From positions 297,851 to 361,850 of the forward strand of contig NZ_PGCK01000001.1 of NCBI RefSeq assembly GCF_021023085.1: 64,000 nt of DNA, given 5' to 3'. Position 1 is the first letter of the stretch; every line of letters begins with the position of its first letter. Both the position numbers and the translations under genes were made by a program. Below, piece by piece: positions 8,945 to 19,483 of this stretch. Source of the stretch: Methanooceanicella nereidis. Lineage in GTDB: Archaea; Halobacteriota; Methanocellia; Methanocellales; Methanocellaceae. Under the pieces are notes generated by a model that was not told the DNA's origin, did no database searches, and saw only the letters and a program-made list of their open reading frames with translations.

Positions 8945-10054
8945 ATGAGCTATAGATACAATTCACAGGAAATGAAAAAAGCCGTAGAGACGGTCATCGA
9001 CACGATAGAGCAGCAGGTGGAGCTGAAAGAACATTACCTATCAGGGCTCCAGCATGTCTACAGAGTTGACGGACAATACCTGCTCATAATACGCTATAGC
9101 AAGAATAAGGACGGCCACTTCTATTTTTCGATCCCGCCCGAATTCCTCAATAACCTCAGCATCAAGCATCTTGTGCTCATCTGCGAAAAAGATGACCACG
9201 TGATAGTCCTTCCGTCTTCACAGTTGAACGATATACTGGAGGACATCGAGCCCGGAAAGAAGGGATGGACGCTGGACGTCTACGATAAGGAAGGCTGGGA
9301 ACTGAAGGTGGCCAAGACCGAGAAGGTCCTCTACATTGATAATTATGTGAACGAATATGACCTGATCTATTCCAGGAGCCCTGTGGTAGCGGGAAAATCC
9401 GCCATAAACATGATATGCAAGGACAAGCCGGGCGTGCTTCGCGACATAGCCGGCGTCATAGCCAAGCATGGCGGAAATATCACATTTACTCAGCAGTTCA
9501 TCATAGACAAGGGCGTCAACGAGGGTATGTCTTCGCTATACCTTGAGGTCGAGGACGTAATGGATATAGAAGACCTGGTGGTTGCCCTTAAAAAGATGAA
9601 CGTTATCCAGGAGATCACGCTTCATCCGACGCTGGAGAGAATATTCGGCTCCCGTGTCATCATAGTGGGAGGAGGCGCGCAGGTCGCCCAGGTAGCCATG
9701 GGCGCTATTAATGAAGCGGACCGCCATAATTTAAGGGGCGAGCGCATCAGTGTGGACACGATACCCCTTGTGGGAGAAGATAACCTTGCCGACGCCGTTG
9801 AGGCGGTAAAAAGGCTTCACAGGGCTCAGATACTCGTCCTTGCCGGTTCCATAATGGGAGGCAGGATATCCGAAGAGGTCAAGAAGCTGCATGGAGAGGG
9901 GATGCCCGTCATATCCCTCAATATGGCAGGAAGCGTGCCGGATTACGCGGACCTGGTCGTCACGGACCCGATACAGGCGGGCACATTCGCGGTGATGCAC
10001 GTCGCAAAGACCGCAGTGTTCGACATAGACCGCGTGAGAGGCAAAAAGTTCTGA
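8945..10054 (+). CDS. ACT domain protein of the DUF5612 type
   Basis: A 369-aa protein of a family I associate with methanogens. Residues 1-145 form an unassigned N-terminal domain. An ACT-like ligand-binding domain follows (SAINMICKDKPGVLRDIAGV, about 150-230). The C-terminal domain starts with a glycine-rich RVIIVGGGAQVAQVAMGAIN and ends near residue 369, matching DUF5612. ACT domains usually sense amino acids or related small ligands, so a regulatory role is likely, but the target is unknown. It starts 36 bp after the MtnA-like gene with AGGGAAACAGG upstream, suggesting one operon. Confidence 0.8.
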   Translation: MSYRYNSQEMKKAVETVIDTIEQQVELKEHYLSGLQHVYRVDGQYLLIIRYSKNKDGHFYFSIPPEFLNNLSIKHLVLICEKDDHVIVLPSSQLNDILEDIEPGKKGWTLDVYDKEGWELKVAKTEKVLYIDNYVNEYDLIYSRSPVVAGKSAINMICKDKPGVLRDIAGVIAKHGGNITFTQQFIIDKGVNEGMSSLYLEVEDVMDIEDLVVALKKMNVIQEITLHPTLERIFGSRVIIVGGGAQVAQVAMGAINEADRHNLRGERISVDTIPLVGEDNLADAVEAVKRLHRAQILVLAGSIMGGRISEEVKKLHGEGMPVISLNMAGSVPDYADLVVTDPIQAGTFAVMHVAKTAVFDIDRVRGKKF

Positions 10055-10090
10055 TCGCCATCCCATCGCGACATCTTTCGCTTAAAATGA

Positions 10091-10136
10091 CTTGCATCCG
10101 ATAGGTGGATCAAACCCTAAAGATAAAGGATGCAAG
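10091..10136 (+). terminator. Hairpin downstream of the DUF5612 gene
   Basis: CTTGCATCC at 10091-10099 pairs perfectly with GGATGCAAG at 10128-10136 across a 28-nt loop. A T-rich CCCTATTTTCTT follows. A terminator or mRNA 3' structure is plausible, though the loop is long. Confidence 0.4.
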
Positions 10137-10284
10137 CCCTATTTTCTTAAATTTATAGTATCTTACAGGACTGATACTAAGATAGTCACCTGTCCATGCC
10201 TTTTTCTTACACCCCGATAGGTAAATAAGGTATTTATAATATAATTATAAATTAAGTTATATAAAAATAAAAAAGCCGGGGTTC

Positions 10285-10842
10285 ATGATACGGAATATAC
10301 TAAAACGGATAACTTCATTATCATTATTGCTCGCTTTTTCAATCCTCCTGACGGCCGCCTCATCATACTGCAGCGCGTTAGAGGAAAGAGTCGGCATTAT
10401 CGAAGGCCTGGTCATTAGCGAGGATATAGACAGGGTAGACACTGCGAAAGTGACAGTATGGCAGTGTATCTATAACGGAGATACGGGGGCATACAAGAAC
10501 ATTAAGATAGCTGAAATAGACATGAACCCGCAGTTCACAGGCCCCGGACGCAAGGGAGAAAAAGGGTCGTTCACATTCGAGAATGTGCCGTCGGGGCTTT
10601 ACAATATCACAGCCGAGAAAAACGGTCACATGGGATATAAAATAATAAATTTTGATGCCAGAAGACTGTTTGAAAACACTTACATCGTGATCACGGGCTA
10701 TAACACATCGACATATGTCGCCCATGTGCATGAAGAAGGGCCTGTAACGACATTCCAGGTTGACTCGCGGACGTCGACGCTGGTGGCCATCGGCCTGATA
10801 ATCATGATCAGCTATTTCAATAACAGGAAAAAGAGGGCATAA
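10285..10842 (+). CDS. Membrane-anchored surface protein with carboxypeptidase-regulatory-like fold
   Basis: A 185-aa exported protein. Residues 1-31 form a signal peptide (hydrophobic SLSLLLAFSILLTAASS). The middle has a beta-rich segment ending FTFENVPSGLYNITAEKNG, which resembles carboxypeptidase-regulatory-like or SpaA-like domains that often act as surface modules. A single C-terminal membrane segment (STLVAIGLIIMISYF) is followed by the positive tail NNRKKRA, giving a type I topology with most of the protein outside. A TATA-rich stretch at about 10228-10265 precedes it. Exact function unknown. Confidence 0.75.
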   Translation: MIRNILKRITSLSLLLAFSILLTAASSYCSALEERVGIIEGLVISEDIDRVDTAKVTVWQCIYNGDTGAYKNIKIAEIDMNPQFTGPGRKGEKGSFTFENVPSGLYNITAEKNGHMGYKIINFDARRLFENTYIVITGYNTSTYVAHVHEEGPVTTFQVDSRTSTLVAIGLIIMISYFNNRKKRA

Positions 10843-10853
10843 GCCGTTCGGGC

Positions 10854-12008
<1,155 letters not shown>

Positions 12009-12119
12009 CTATTCATTCAATTCCTGATTAATTATATTTAAGCTTGTCCAGACGGAGTATTTTAAGTGTTAAGTTATGTGTCCCGTTAATTAATAGCTAT
12101 ATTATATCTCCCCATAAAG

Positions 12120-12490
12120 ACAAAGCGCACAAAGGCGAACAAGGAACACAAAACTGCTAACCACAAAGTGCACGAAGGCGAACAAGGAACACAAAACTGC
12201 TAACCACAAAGCGCACGAAGGCGAACAAGGAACACAAAATAATTTTAAGTATATGATAATAGTCAAAAAAAGTCCTTTGTGAACCCTCGAGCCCCTGGAG
12301 CCCTTCGTGGTGAAAATTAGTGTATCCTTGTGCCCGTTGAGCGCTTTGTGGTGGAAACTGGTGGTCCTTGTTCGCATTCGTGCGCTCTCATGAAAATTAT
12401 CTTTTCATCCTTAAAACCTGAGCAAGACCCCGCTCATCAAAGATTTCGTGGTGAAAGCCAGTGTTCCCTGGTTGCCTTTGTGACGGACTT
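12120..12490. repeat. Dispersed intergenic repeat, locus 2 (three 43-bp tandem units plus inverted copies)
   Basis: Units start at 12120, 12163 and 12206, exactly 43 bp apart, with core ACAAAGCGCACGAAGGCG followed by AACAAGGAACACAAAACTGC. After a 30-bp A/T spacer, complementary copies run to about 12390 (GCGCTTTGTGGTGG, CCTTGTTCGCATTCGTGCGC). A 48-bp module at 12404-12451 also occurs at 43213-43260 with two differences. The 732-bp gap between SepCysS and the HEAT gene holds this array; 12500-12740 has only A/T-rich promoter-like sequence. Confidence 0.88.
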
Positions 12491-12740
12491 GATCATTGAT
12501 TAACGAAAACGCGCATTAATGATATAACGGAATACTCAACAAAGTGGACTGTTCCGCTTTGAAGGATTGAACCCCGCTCCGCCTATGGGATTCATGAGTT
12601 AAATAATCCATGAAACATGCCATATAAAATTTTATGTAGCCTTATATTATCTTAATTTCAATTCGTTAACAAAAATTATTTATTAAAACTTCTCTTAATT
12701 TTAAAAATTAACCATTCAGACTTGAAATTGAGACGTTTAT

Positions 12741-14384
12741 ATGGCTACCGATGGAAATATGGATGCCCGAACCGCACAGACCCATGACATCAGCGACCTC
12801 AGGAGGAAGAAAGACCTGCCGGGCATTGTCAATGTACTCAGGACGGCAGATGACCCTTCTTTGAGGAAAGAGGCTGCATGGACGCTGGGGGAGATAGGAG
12901 CTTCGGATTCCGCCAGGGCGCTGATCGAAGCCCTAAAGGATAACGACTGGAAGGTCCGGAGGGAATCCGCATGGGCCCTGGGGAAGATAGGCAGGCCTGC
13001 CATAGATCATCTTATTCTTGCATTGAATGATAAAGAAGGATACGTACAGAGAAATGCGGCAGAAGCACTGGGCTGGATAGGGGATGAACGTGCAGTCGGG
13101 CCTTTGATGATAGCCCTCAAGGACAATGGATGGTATGTCCGAAGGGATGCCGCATGCGCACTGGGGAAGATAGGTGACCCTCGTGCTGTGGAGCTTTTAA
13201 TAGAGTCGCTAAGAGATGAAAACAATAAGGTCAGGCGCGAGGCGGCATGGGCACTTGGTAAGCTGGGAGACAGGCGGGCCCTGGAGCCGCTGGAAAAAGC
13301 TTTATCGGACGCTGATCCCGGGGTCAGGGACATCGCTCAAGACGCCCTTAAGAAAGGGAAATTAACAGTAATAGAAAATGACAATGACGTAGAGCGAAAA
13401 CCATTCTCGGCCGAAGAAAAAGTCGATAAGTCAGTGATCATCGACACCCTGATCTGTTCCCTTAGCAGCAAAGACGCATTCATAAGGCGTGACGCTGCCC
13501 GTATGTTAGGAAATATGAAGGATCCGCGGGCAGTTGAGCCGCTGATTAACACATTATCGGACACCGAATGGTCCATAAGGCAGGCTGCCTCGGAATCCCT
13601 TGGAAATATCGGAGATAAAAGAGCTGTCAGATCACTGATAGTCGCTTTAAAGGATACTAGCTGGTATGTCAGGAAGAACGCTGCCCGTGCACTGGGAAAA
13701 ATTGGCGACCATGCTGCAGTAGAGCCGCTTTCCTGCCTGTTAAGGGACGAGGCAAGGTTCGTGCGTGAGGATGCGGCGTGGGCGCTGGGAGAGACGGGCG
13801 ACCCGATAGTTGTGGACGTGCTGAAAAAAGCATTAAGCGATGAAGACCCGGATGTCAGAATGAATGCGTCCGAAGCCCTTAAAAAGCTGGTAGAGCCGCT
13901 GATCCTAGCTCTGAAAAGCGATGATGCGAACGTTAGAGAGAATGCCGCGTCTTCGCTGGGAAAGATAGGTGATGCCAGGGCAGTGAAGCCATTAATAGAC
14001 GCGCTAAAAGACGATGACGCAGTAGTGAGGGAAAGCGTCGTCGAAGCCCTTGGAAAAATATCGGATAAGTCTGCGGTGGAACCGTTGATCAGCGTCTTAA
14101 GATCGGAGCATGGCTACGTTAAGAAAGACGCTGCATATGCACTGGGAATGATAAAAGATGCTCGCGCTGTGGAACCTTTGATAGAGGCGCTAAAAGATAC
14201 TGACTGGTATGTCAGGAAAGACGCAGCATGGGCGCTGGGCGAGATAGGCGACGGGAAGGCCGCGAAGCCCCTTATAGCCCTGTTAAAGGACAGCGATAAG
14301 GTAGTCCAGAAAAATGCGGCCGAAGGGCTCGGAAAGCTTCCTAATTGTAGTCTTAAGTTCATAAAATTACAGCGGCGATCGTAA
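12741..14384 (+). CDS. HEAT-repeat (PBS-lyase type) protein
   Basis: A 547-aa protein built of about 15-16 HEAT-like repeats of roughly 31 residues, each with the pattern AxxALGxIGDxRAVxPLIxAL (for example RRDAACALGKIGDPRAVELL). A non-repeat linker at about residues 205-230 splits it into two blocks. Such solenoids scaffold protein-protein contacts; phycobilin lyase activity is not implied. No signal peptide or membrane segment is present. The stop is 2 bp before the start of the GGDEF/HD-GYP gene, so the two are probably co-expressed and may interact. Confidence 0.88.
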   Translation: MATDGNMDARTAQTHDISDLRRKKDLPGIVNVLRTADDPSLRKEAAWTLGEIGASDSARALIEALKDNDWKVRRESAWALGKIGRPAIDHLILALNDKEGYVQRNAAEALGWIGDERAVGPLMIALKDNGWYVRRDAACALGKIGDPRAVELLIESLRDENNKVRREAAWALGKLGDRRALEPLEKALSDADPGVRDIAQDALKKGKLTVIENDNDVERKPFSAEEKVDKSVIIDTLICSLSSKDAFIRRDAARMLGNMKDPRAVEPLINTLSDTEWSIRQAASESLGNIGDKRAVRSLIVALKDTSWYVRKNAARALGKIGDHAAVEPLSCLLRDEARFVREDAAWALGETGDPIVVDVLKKALSDEDPDVRMNASEALKKLVEPLILALKSDDANVRENAASSLGKIGDARAVKPLIDALKDDDAVVRESVVEALGKISDKSAVEPLISVLRSEHGYVKKDAAYALGMIKDARAVEPLIEALKDTDWYVRKDAAWALGEIGDGKAAKPLIALLKDSDKVVQKNAAEGLGKLPNCSLKFIKLQRRS

Positions 14385-14386
14385 AA

Positions 14387-16681
14387 ATGAATTCCAGGGA
14401 TATATTTTCTGCAGATCAAGATAGATACAGGATATTGTTCGTGGAGGATGACAGAGACCAGGTCGAGCTCTGCAAAAACATCTTTTTCGAGCATAACATA
14501 TCGGCAGATATCGCCAATGATTCGAACAGGGCCGTCCAGCTAGCCATGTTCAACGCGTATGATGCCATACTCCTGGATTATAACGTTCACGGGTCGATGA
14601 GCAATGACCTGATAAAAGGCTTAAAGCGGCTGAACATAGAAGCTCCCTTGCTAATGCTTACGGGAAAAGACCCTTCGTCGATCACGGTCGAGGCAATAAA
14701 GAGTATTTTTTACGGGGCTTATGCGCACCTGGATAAATGTCCCGGGTATCATGAAAAGATCCCGCATTTCATTTCAAGCAACGTGAACAGGTTCAGGATG
14801 CAAAAGCTCAGGGAGCAAATGAAGGATGACGTCAAGCGCTTTGAATACACTGTGGAGAATATCAGCGAGTACGTCGTAATGACCGACCCCTCCGGAACGA
14901 TAACTTACGCTAACGGGTCTTTCAACGACAGGTACGGATACCTGAAAGGCGATGTCATCGGCAGGGACATCTCTGTCATTATGGATCCCGATGACGTGAA
15001 AGATAAACTGCAAAGGGTAATGCTGAACAACAATCCGCGCGGCTGGAGCGGCGAGCTTACTACCGTTACCAGGCAAGGCGAAAAGATCGAGTCGCTGATG
15101 ACCATAATGGCCATCAGGAACGATACCGGCAGCATACTATCATACGTGATCCTCTCGAGGGACATAACAGAAAGAAAGCGGGCGGAAAAAGAGCTTGCAA
15201 AGTCCAGGGATTTTTACCTCACCCTGTTCGAAGGGTTCCCGGCGATGATTTGGCGTTCCGGGGTGGACGGCAAGTACGACTATTTTAATCGAAGCTGGCT
15301 GGACTTTACAGGTAAAAGCCTGGAGAGCCAGGCAGGGTTTGGCTGGGCGAAATCAATATATCACGAAGATATCAAGGCCAGGATAGATACATATGTGGAG
15401 GCTTTCAGGCTGCGAAGGCCATTCGAGATGGAATACAGGCTTCTTCGCCACGACGGAGAATACAGGTGGGTCATCGACATGGGACGGCCTTTCTTTGACC
15501 AGGACGGAAAATTCGCAGGGTATATCGGCTCCTGCTATGACATCACGGAGCGAAAGGAAGCCGAGAGAGCCCTGAAGGAAAGCGAAGAGAGATTCAGGTA
15601 CATGAGCTTCCACGATAATCTCACCGGATTATACAACCGGGCATTTTTCGAGATGACCATGAACAGCCTTAACGAAGAAGGCTTTGATGTCCTGAGCATC
15701 ATCTGTATCGACATCGACGGCCTCAAGATGATAAATGACGCTTTCGGGCATAAGGCGGGAGATGAGCTGCTTGTCGCAGCGTCTAACATCCTGACTCAAG
15801 CATTTATGGACATAGATATAATTTCCAGGGTTGGAGGTGACGAGATATGCGTGATAATGCCCGATGCCGACGAAGCGCTTGCATCCGCCAGAAAAGAAGA
15901 GATCATCAGTCTCCTGAAGAAATATAACGATAAAAGCCCGCATTTGCCCATCAGCATGTCGATCGGCATAGCATCCTCATCCGAAGGAGTTTCAAATAAG
16001 ATCTATGACATATATCAAAGAGCGGACGATGATATGTATAAGTATAAGCTCAGCCAGTCGGACAGCCCGAGAAGCAATATCGTCGACCTGCTTCTGGCGG
16101 CGCTGGCCGAAAGGGACTTCATAGCCCACGGCCATTCTGAAAGAATGTCCATGATGGCGGAGAGGATGGCTGATGCGATAGGGTTGCCGGATGTCCAGAA
16201 AAGAGATCTGATCCTTCTAGCGAAAGTTCATGACATCGGAAAGGTGGGAGTATCCGATAAAATTCTTTTAAAGCCGGGAAAGCTTACCGATGACGAATAT
16301 GAGCAGATGAAAAAACATTCCTGGATCGGATACAACATCGCGAACCGTTCAAGGGAGCTGTCCCATATCGCGAGCCTTATACTGCACCATCATGAGTGCT
16401 GGGACGGCGCCGGTTATCCGGACGGGCTTAAGGGAGAGAATATCCCCCTGGTATGCAGGATCATAAGCATCATAGACTCGTATGACGCTATGACAAGCAA
16501 ACGACCTTACAGGGATGCCATGAGCAAGAAAGAAGCGATCGAGGAGCTGAAGAGATGCTCCGGCACACAGTTTGAGCCGAGCCTGGTGGACGAGTTCATA
16601 GAACTTGTTGAAAACCAGATAATGGAACATGTTTCTCCTGCATCGAAAAACAGAAAAAAGAAAACCATGATAAAATATTGA
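14387..16681 (+). CDS. Hybrid signalling protein: REC-PAS-PAS-GGDEF-HD-GYP
   Basis: A 764-aa soluble protein. A receiver domain (residues about 15-135, phospho-acceptor Asp in ILLDYNVHG) is followed by two PAS domains with PAC ends (YVILSRDITERKRAEKEL and CYDITERKEAERALKE). Next is a GGDEF domain (DIDGLKMINDAFGHKAGDEL, then SRVGGDEICVIMP near residue 482, GGDEI in place of GGDEF, no RxxD inhibitory site just before it). A C-terminal HD-GYP domain follows (VHDIGKVG, HHHECWDGAGYPDGLKG). These domains make and break cyclic di-GMP in bacteria. The domain set resembles bacterial proteins and suggests transfer. Confidence 0.9.
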   Translation: MNSRDIFSADQDRYRILFVEDDRDQVELCKNIFFEHNISADIANDSNRAVQLAMFNAYDAILLDYNVHGSMSNDLIKGLKRLNIEAPLLMLTGKDPSSITVEAIKSIFYGAYAHLDKCPGYHEKIPHFISSNVNRFRMQKLREQMKDDVKRFEYTVENISEYVVMTDPSGTITYANGSFNDRYGYLKGDVIGRDISVIMDPDDVKDKLQRVMLNNNPRGWSGELTTVTRQGEKIESLMTIMAIRNDTGSILSYVILSRDITERKRAEKELAKSRDFYLTLFEGFPAMIWRSGVDGKYDYFNRSWLDFTGKSLESQAGFGWAKSIYHEDIKARIDTYVEAFRLRRPFEMEYRLLRHDGEYRWVIDMGRPFFDQDGKFAGYIGSCYDITERKEAERALKESEERFRYMSFHDNLTGLYNRAFFEMTMNSLNEEGFDVLSIICIDIDGLKMINDAFGHKAGDELLVAASNILTQAFMDIDIISRVGGDEICVIMPDADEALASARKEEIISLLKKYNDKSPHLPISMSIGIASSSEGVSNKIYDIYQRADDDMYKYKLSQSDSPRSNIVDLLLAALAERDFIAHGHSERMSMMAERMADAIGLPDVQKRDLILLAKVHDIGKVGVSDKILLKPGKLTDDEYEQMKKHSWIGYNIANRSRELSHIASLILHHHECWDGAGYPDGLKGENIPLVCRIISIIDSYDAMTSKRPYRDAMSKKEAIEELKRCSGTQFEPSLVDEFIELVENQIMEHVSPASKNRKKKTMIKY

Positions 16682-16831
16682 AGATAAAACTATTACAGGC
16701 CTATTGGCATATTTATCTGACCCGATTCTTGGCATAATACTGTTTTTATTAGGTTTTAGGCGAACATTTGCTGATACCGTGCGTAGAAATATTATAAATT
16801 GAAATGAATATAAATATTGGTCGATGGTCGG

Positions 16832-17998
16832 ATGGACAGGATATATCTGGATAACAGCGCCACTACACGTGTCAGCGAAGAGGTAATGGAAGCGATGATG
16901 CCTTATTTTCATAAAAAATTCGGTAACGCTTCGAGCCTTCATACTTCAGGGAGAGAGGCGAGGGAAGCAGTGGAGAAAGCCAGGCAGCAGGTAGCCGGTG
17001 CCTTAGGCGCGGACACGAAAGAGATAGTGTTCACGTCGGGCGGGACCGAGTCCGATAACCTTGCGATCATTGGCGTCGCCAGGGCTTACTGTACAAAGGG
17101 AAACCACATTATAACCTCTTCCATAGAGCACTCTGCGGTCTATGAGACATGCCATCATCTCGAAAAACAGGGATTCAAGGTCACATACGTGCCCGTGGAC
17201 AGTGACGGCATAATAAAGGCCGAAGAGCTAAAAGCCGCCATAAGGCCGGAGACCACGCTCATCACTGTAATGCACATTAACAATGAGATCGGGACGATCC
17301 AGCCGTTAGAGGACATCTCGGAGATAGCGAAGGAAAATGAGATTATCGTCCATACAGACGCTGTCCAGAGCCTGGGAAAAGTGAACGTGGACGTAGATGA
17401 GCTGGGCATAGACCTTCTTTCCATTTCGGGCCATAAGCTACACGGCCCTAAGGGCATAGGGGCGCTGTTCATCAGAAAAGGGACTAAAATAAAATCGCAG
17501 AGCTTTGGAGGAGGACAGGAAAGGGGATTACGGTGCGGTACGGAGAACGTTCCGGGAATAGTCGGGCTGGGGCAGGCATGCGAGTCTGCCGCAAGGAACC
17601 TTGATGGGAACTCGGCAAAGATGAGGAGGCTCCGGGACAGGCTAATTAGCGGGGCGTTAAAGATCGATAAGGTCAGGCTTAACGGACACCCGGCAAAGCG
17701 CTCCCCTAATAACGCCAACCTGAGCTTCAGTTTTGTGGAAGGCGAGTCCCTGCTTTTAATGCTGGACATGAACGGCATAGACGTGTCTACCGGATCGGCC
17801 TGCTCCTCAAAAGAGCTCGAGCCTTCACATGTGCTGATAGCCATGGGCCTGTCACCCGAGGAAGCTCATGGGTCGATAAGGTTCACCAACAGCCATTATA
17901 ACACTGACCGGGAGATCGACTACGTTCTTGAGAAGCTTCCTGAGATTGTCGCTAAGCTGAGAGAGATGTCGCCGCTCTATAGACCGGCGGCGAGATAG
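16832..17998 (+). CDS. iscS: Cysteine desulfurase (IscS/NifS family)
   Basis: A 388-aa PLP enzyme that takes sulfur from cysteine as an enzyme-bound persulfide for Fe-S clusters and other thio-cofactors. From the ATG at 16832 (MDRIYLDNSATT) the PLP lysine is K202 (SISGHKLHGPKGIG) and the persulfide cysteine is C324 (STGSACSSKELEPSH). The longer frame from TTG 16817 adds five residues with no homology value. The IscU scaffold gene begins 10 bp downstream, confirming an Fe-S assembly pair. Confidence 0.95.
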   Translation: MDRIYLDNSATTRVSEEVMEAMMPYFHKKFGNASSLHTSGREAREAVEKARQQVAGALGADTKEIVFTSGGTESDNLAIIGVARAYCTKGNHIITSSIEHSAVYETCHHLEKQGFKVTYVPVDSDGIIKAEELKAAIRPETTLITVMHINNEIGTIQPLEDISEIAKENEIIVHTDAVQSLGKVNVDVDELGIDLLSISGHKLHGPKGIGALFIRKGTKIKSQSFGGGQERGLRCGTENVPGIVGLGQACESAARNLDGNSAKMRRLRDRLISGALKIDKVRLNGHPAKRSPNNANLSFSFVEGESLLLMLDMNGIDVSTGSACSSKELEPSHVLIAMGLSPEEAHGSIRFTNSHYNTDREIDYVLEKLPEIVAKLREMSPLYRPAAR

Positions 17999-18008
17999 GA
18001 GGACAAAA

Positions 18009-18395
18009 ATGTATACTCCGAAAGTCATGGAACATTTTTCTAACCCCCGGAATGTCGGCGAGATACCTGACGCTGACGGCATCGGGGAAGTGGGTAATCC
18101 AAAGTGCGGCGATATGATGACCATTTATATTAAGGTCGAAAATGACAGGATAAAGGATATCAAGTTCAAGACATTTGGATGCGGAGCGGCGATCGCCACA
18201 AGCAGCGTGATCACGATGATGGCAAAGGGCAAGACCCTTGACGAAGCTCTGGACATCACAAGGGACCAGGTGGCAGAAGAGCTTGGCGGATTACCCCCGG
18301 TGAAGATGCACTGCTCGAACCTTGCGGCAGATGCGCTGAAGGCTGCCATAGGCGATTATAGAAAGAGACAGACAACAGATATCGTGAGCAGGTGA
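18009..18395 (+). CDS. iscU: Fe-S cluster scaffold protein IscU/NifU N-terminal type
   Basis: A 128-aa scaffold on which Fe-S clusters are assembled from IscS-derived sulfur. The three ligand cysteines are C33 (NPKCGD), C58 (FGCGAAIA) and C102 (KMHCSNL), with the conserved Asp D35. Only the IscU-type domain is present; there is no NifU C-terminal extension. AGGAGGAC upstream of the ATG is a strong ribosome-binding site. It forms an operon with iscS and ends before a bidirectional terminator. Confidence 0.95.
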   Translation: MYTPKVMEHFSNPRNVGEIPDADGIGEVGNPKCGDMMTIYIKVENDRIKDIKFKTFGCGAAIATSSVITMMAKGKTLDEALDITRDQVAEELGGLPPVKMHCSNLAADALKAAIGDYRKRQTTDIVSR

Positions 18396-18494
18396 CTTTG
18401 ATATAAAAAGTGTTCCTGATATGCTGAATAGATCCCCATAGCATCCTATAGTATCCTATCGGGTGAAGATGAATCGAACGAAAAATCAAAATTT

Positions 18495-18521
18495 ATAACA
18501 ACCCCAGATGAGGGTTGTTAT
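18495..18521. terminator. Bidirectional terminator hairpin between iscU and rps3ae
   Basis: ATAACAACCC at 18495-18504 pairs perfectly with GGGTTGTTAT at 18512-18521 over a 7-nt loop, followed by CTAATAAAAA. It sits between two convergent genes. Confidence 0.6.
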
Positions 18522-18540
18522 CTAATAAAAAATATCGGAC

Positions 18541-19170
18541 TTATGCAGTGGTGGTCGTCTCAGGCTGAGCCGGCTTCTGTGCGGCTACTGGCGGCCTGTA
18601 GACGAGTTCGGATTTGCCGACCTCTGCCCTGCGGAGCGGGTAGATGTTCTTCGTGGCCTTGTATATCTCAGAGGCTACCTTTCCGGTGACTACCTCGTTG
18701 ACCAGCTCGTTGAAGTTAAGTTCCTTTGCCCTTGCGTTAACAACGTCTACCATGACCTTGCGGATGCTCTCGATCTGGCTTGTCCTTGCCCTCTTGACAG
18801 TGAATATTAAAGGCTTGATACGGAGCTTGTATCCATCCTTGCTGACGGCTACTATGTTCGCATCGATCTTCGAGGTCCTCCTCTTTACAAGGGAACGCAT
18901 GTAGTCCTTTGTCATCTCGTGTCCTAAGAATGAAGTGTAAGCGTTGTTGCCGCCGATCTCGTCGATCCTGAAAATCATCTTGGTGTTCTGCTTGGTCCAG
19001 TCTCCGGTAATGTCGCCCAGAGTGGCTTCCATGATCCTGCCGACCATCTTTTCGGGTACGTCCGCGAGCGTCTCGCCGATATTGACCCTGTTGAACTCGG
19101 CCGGCGCAAGAACCTGATACCAGTTCTTTGCACGGAATGTGTCAACTTTCTTTCCTGCTTTTCTCGCCAT
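18541..19170 (-). CDS. rps3ae: 30S ribosomal protein S3Ae (eS1)
   Basis: A 209-aa small-subunit ribosomal protein of the archaeal/eukaryotic eS1 family. Diagnostic stretches are KKVDTFRAKNWYQVLAPAEF, GRIMEATLGDITGDW and FLGHEMTKDYMRSLVKRR. The C-terminus ends in a short alanine/threonine/proline-rich tail (residues about 195-209). ATG at 19170 is preceded by GAGGAG. It is a single gene facing the iscU terminator, with the structured spacer upstream. Confidence 0.97.
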   Translation of the reverse strand: MARKAGKKVDTFRAKNWYQVLAPAEFNRVNIGETLADVPEKMVGRIMEATLGDITGDWTKQNTKMIFRIDEIGGNNAYTSFLGHEMTKDYMRSLVKRRTSKIDANIVAVSKDGYKLRIKPLIFTVKRARTSQIESIRKVMVDVVNARAKELNFNELVNEVVTGKVASEIYKATKNIYPLRRAEVGKSELVYRPPVAAQKPAQPETTTTA

Positions 19171-19483
19171 TAAAATCTCCTCATTATCGATAAGTGTTAA
19201 GTGAGTGACTTCAGTATTGCGCTATTTCATATATAAACATAATGCTTATAATCCGCAATTGTTGTGCCACTTCTTCGTTTCGCCCATTACAGGGCGGTTC
19301 GTCCATATTACCACATAATGTGATAACGCTCGTCCTTTTGAGCGTGTTAAGCTAATGAATGTAAGACCAATATTGATGGCCCGCCGAAATAGGTAATATA
19401 AAAGGAAGTATACATAGTTTACGTTGTATCGGATGGTAATATTGAACACTTCATTAAGATAATATTTAATGTTTTAAAGACGA

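Noticed and set aside
12102..12377. A 91-aa minus-strand frame inside the repeat cluster
   Set aside because: It is made of repeat sequence (HHKALNGHKD and similar) and has low complexity at its end. It fits the repeats rather than a protein.
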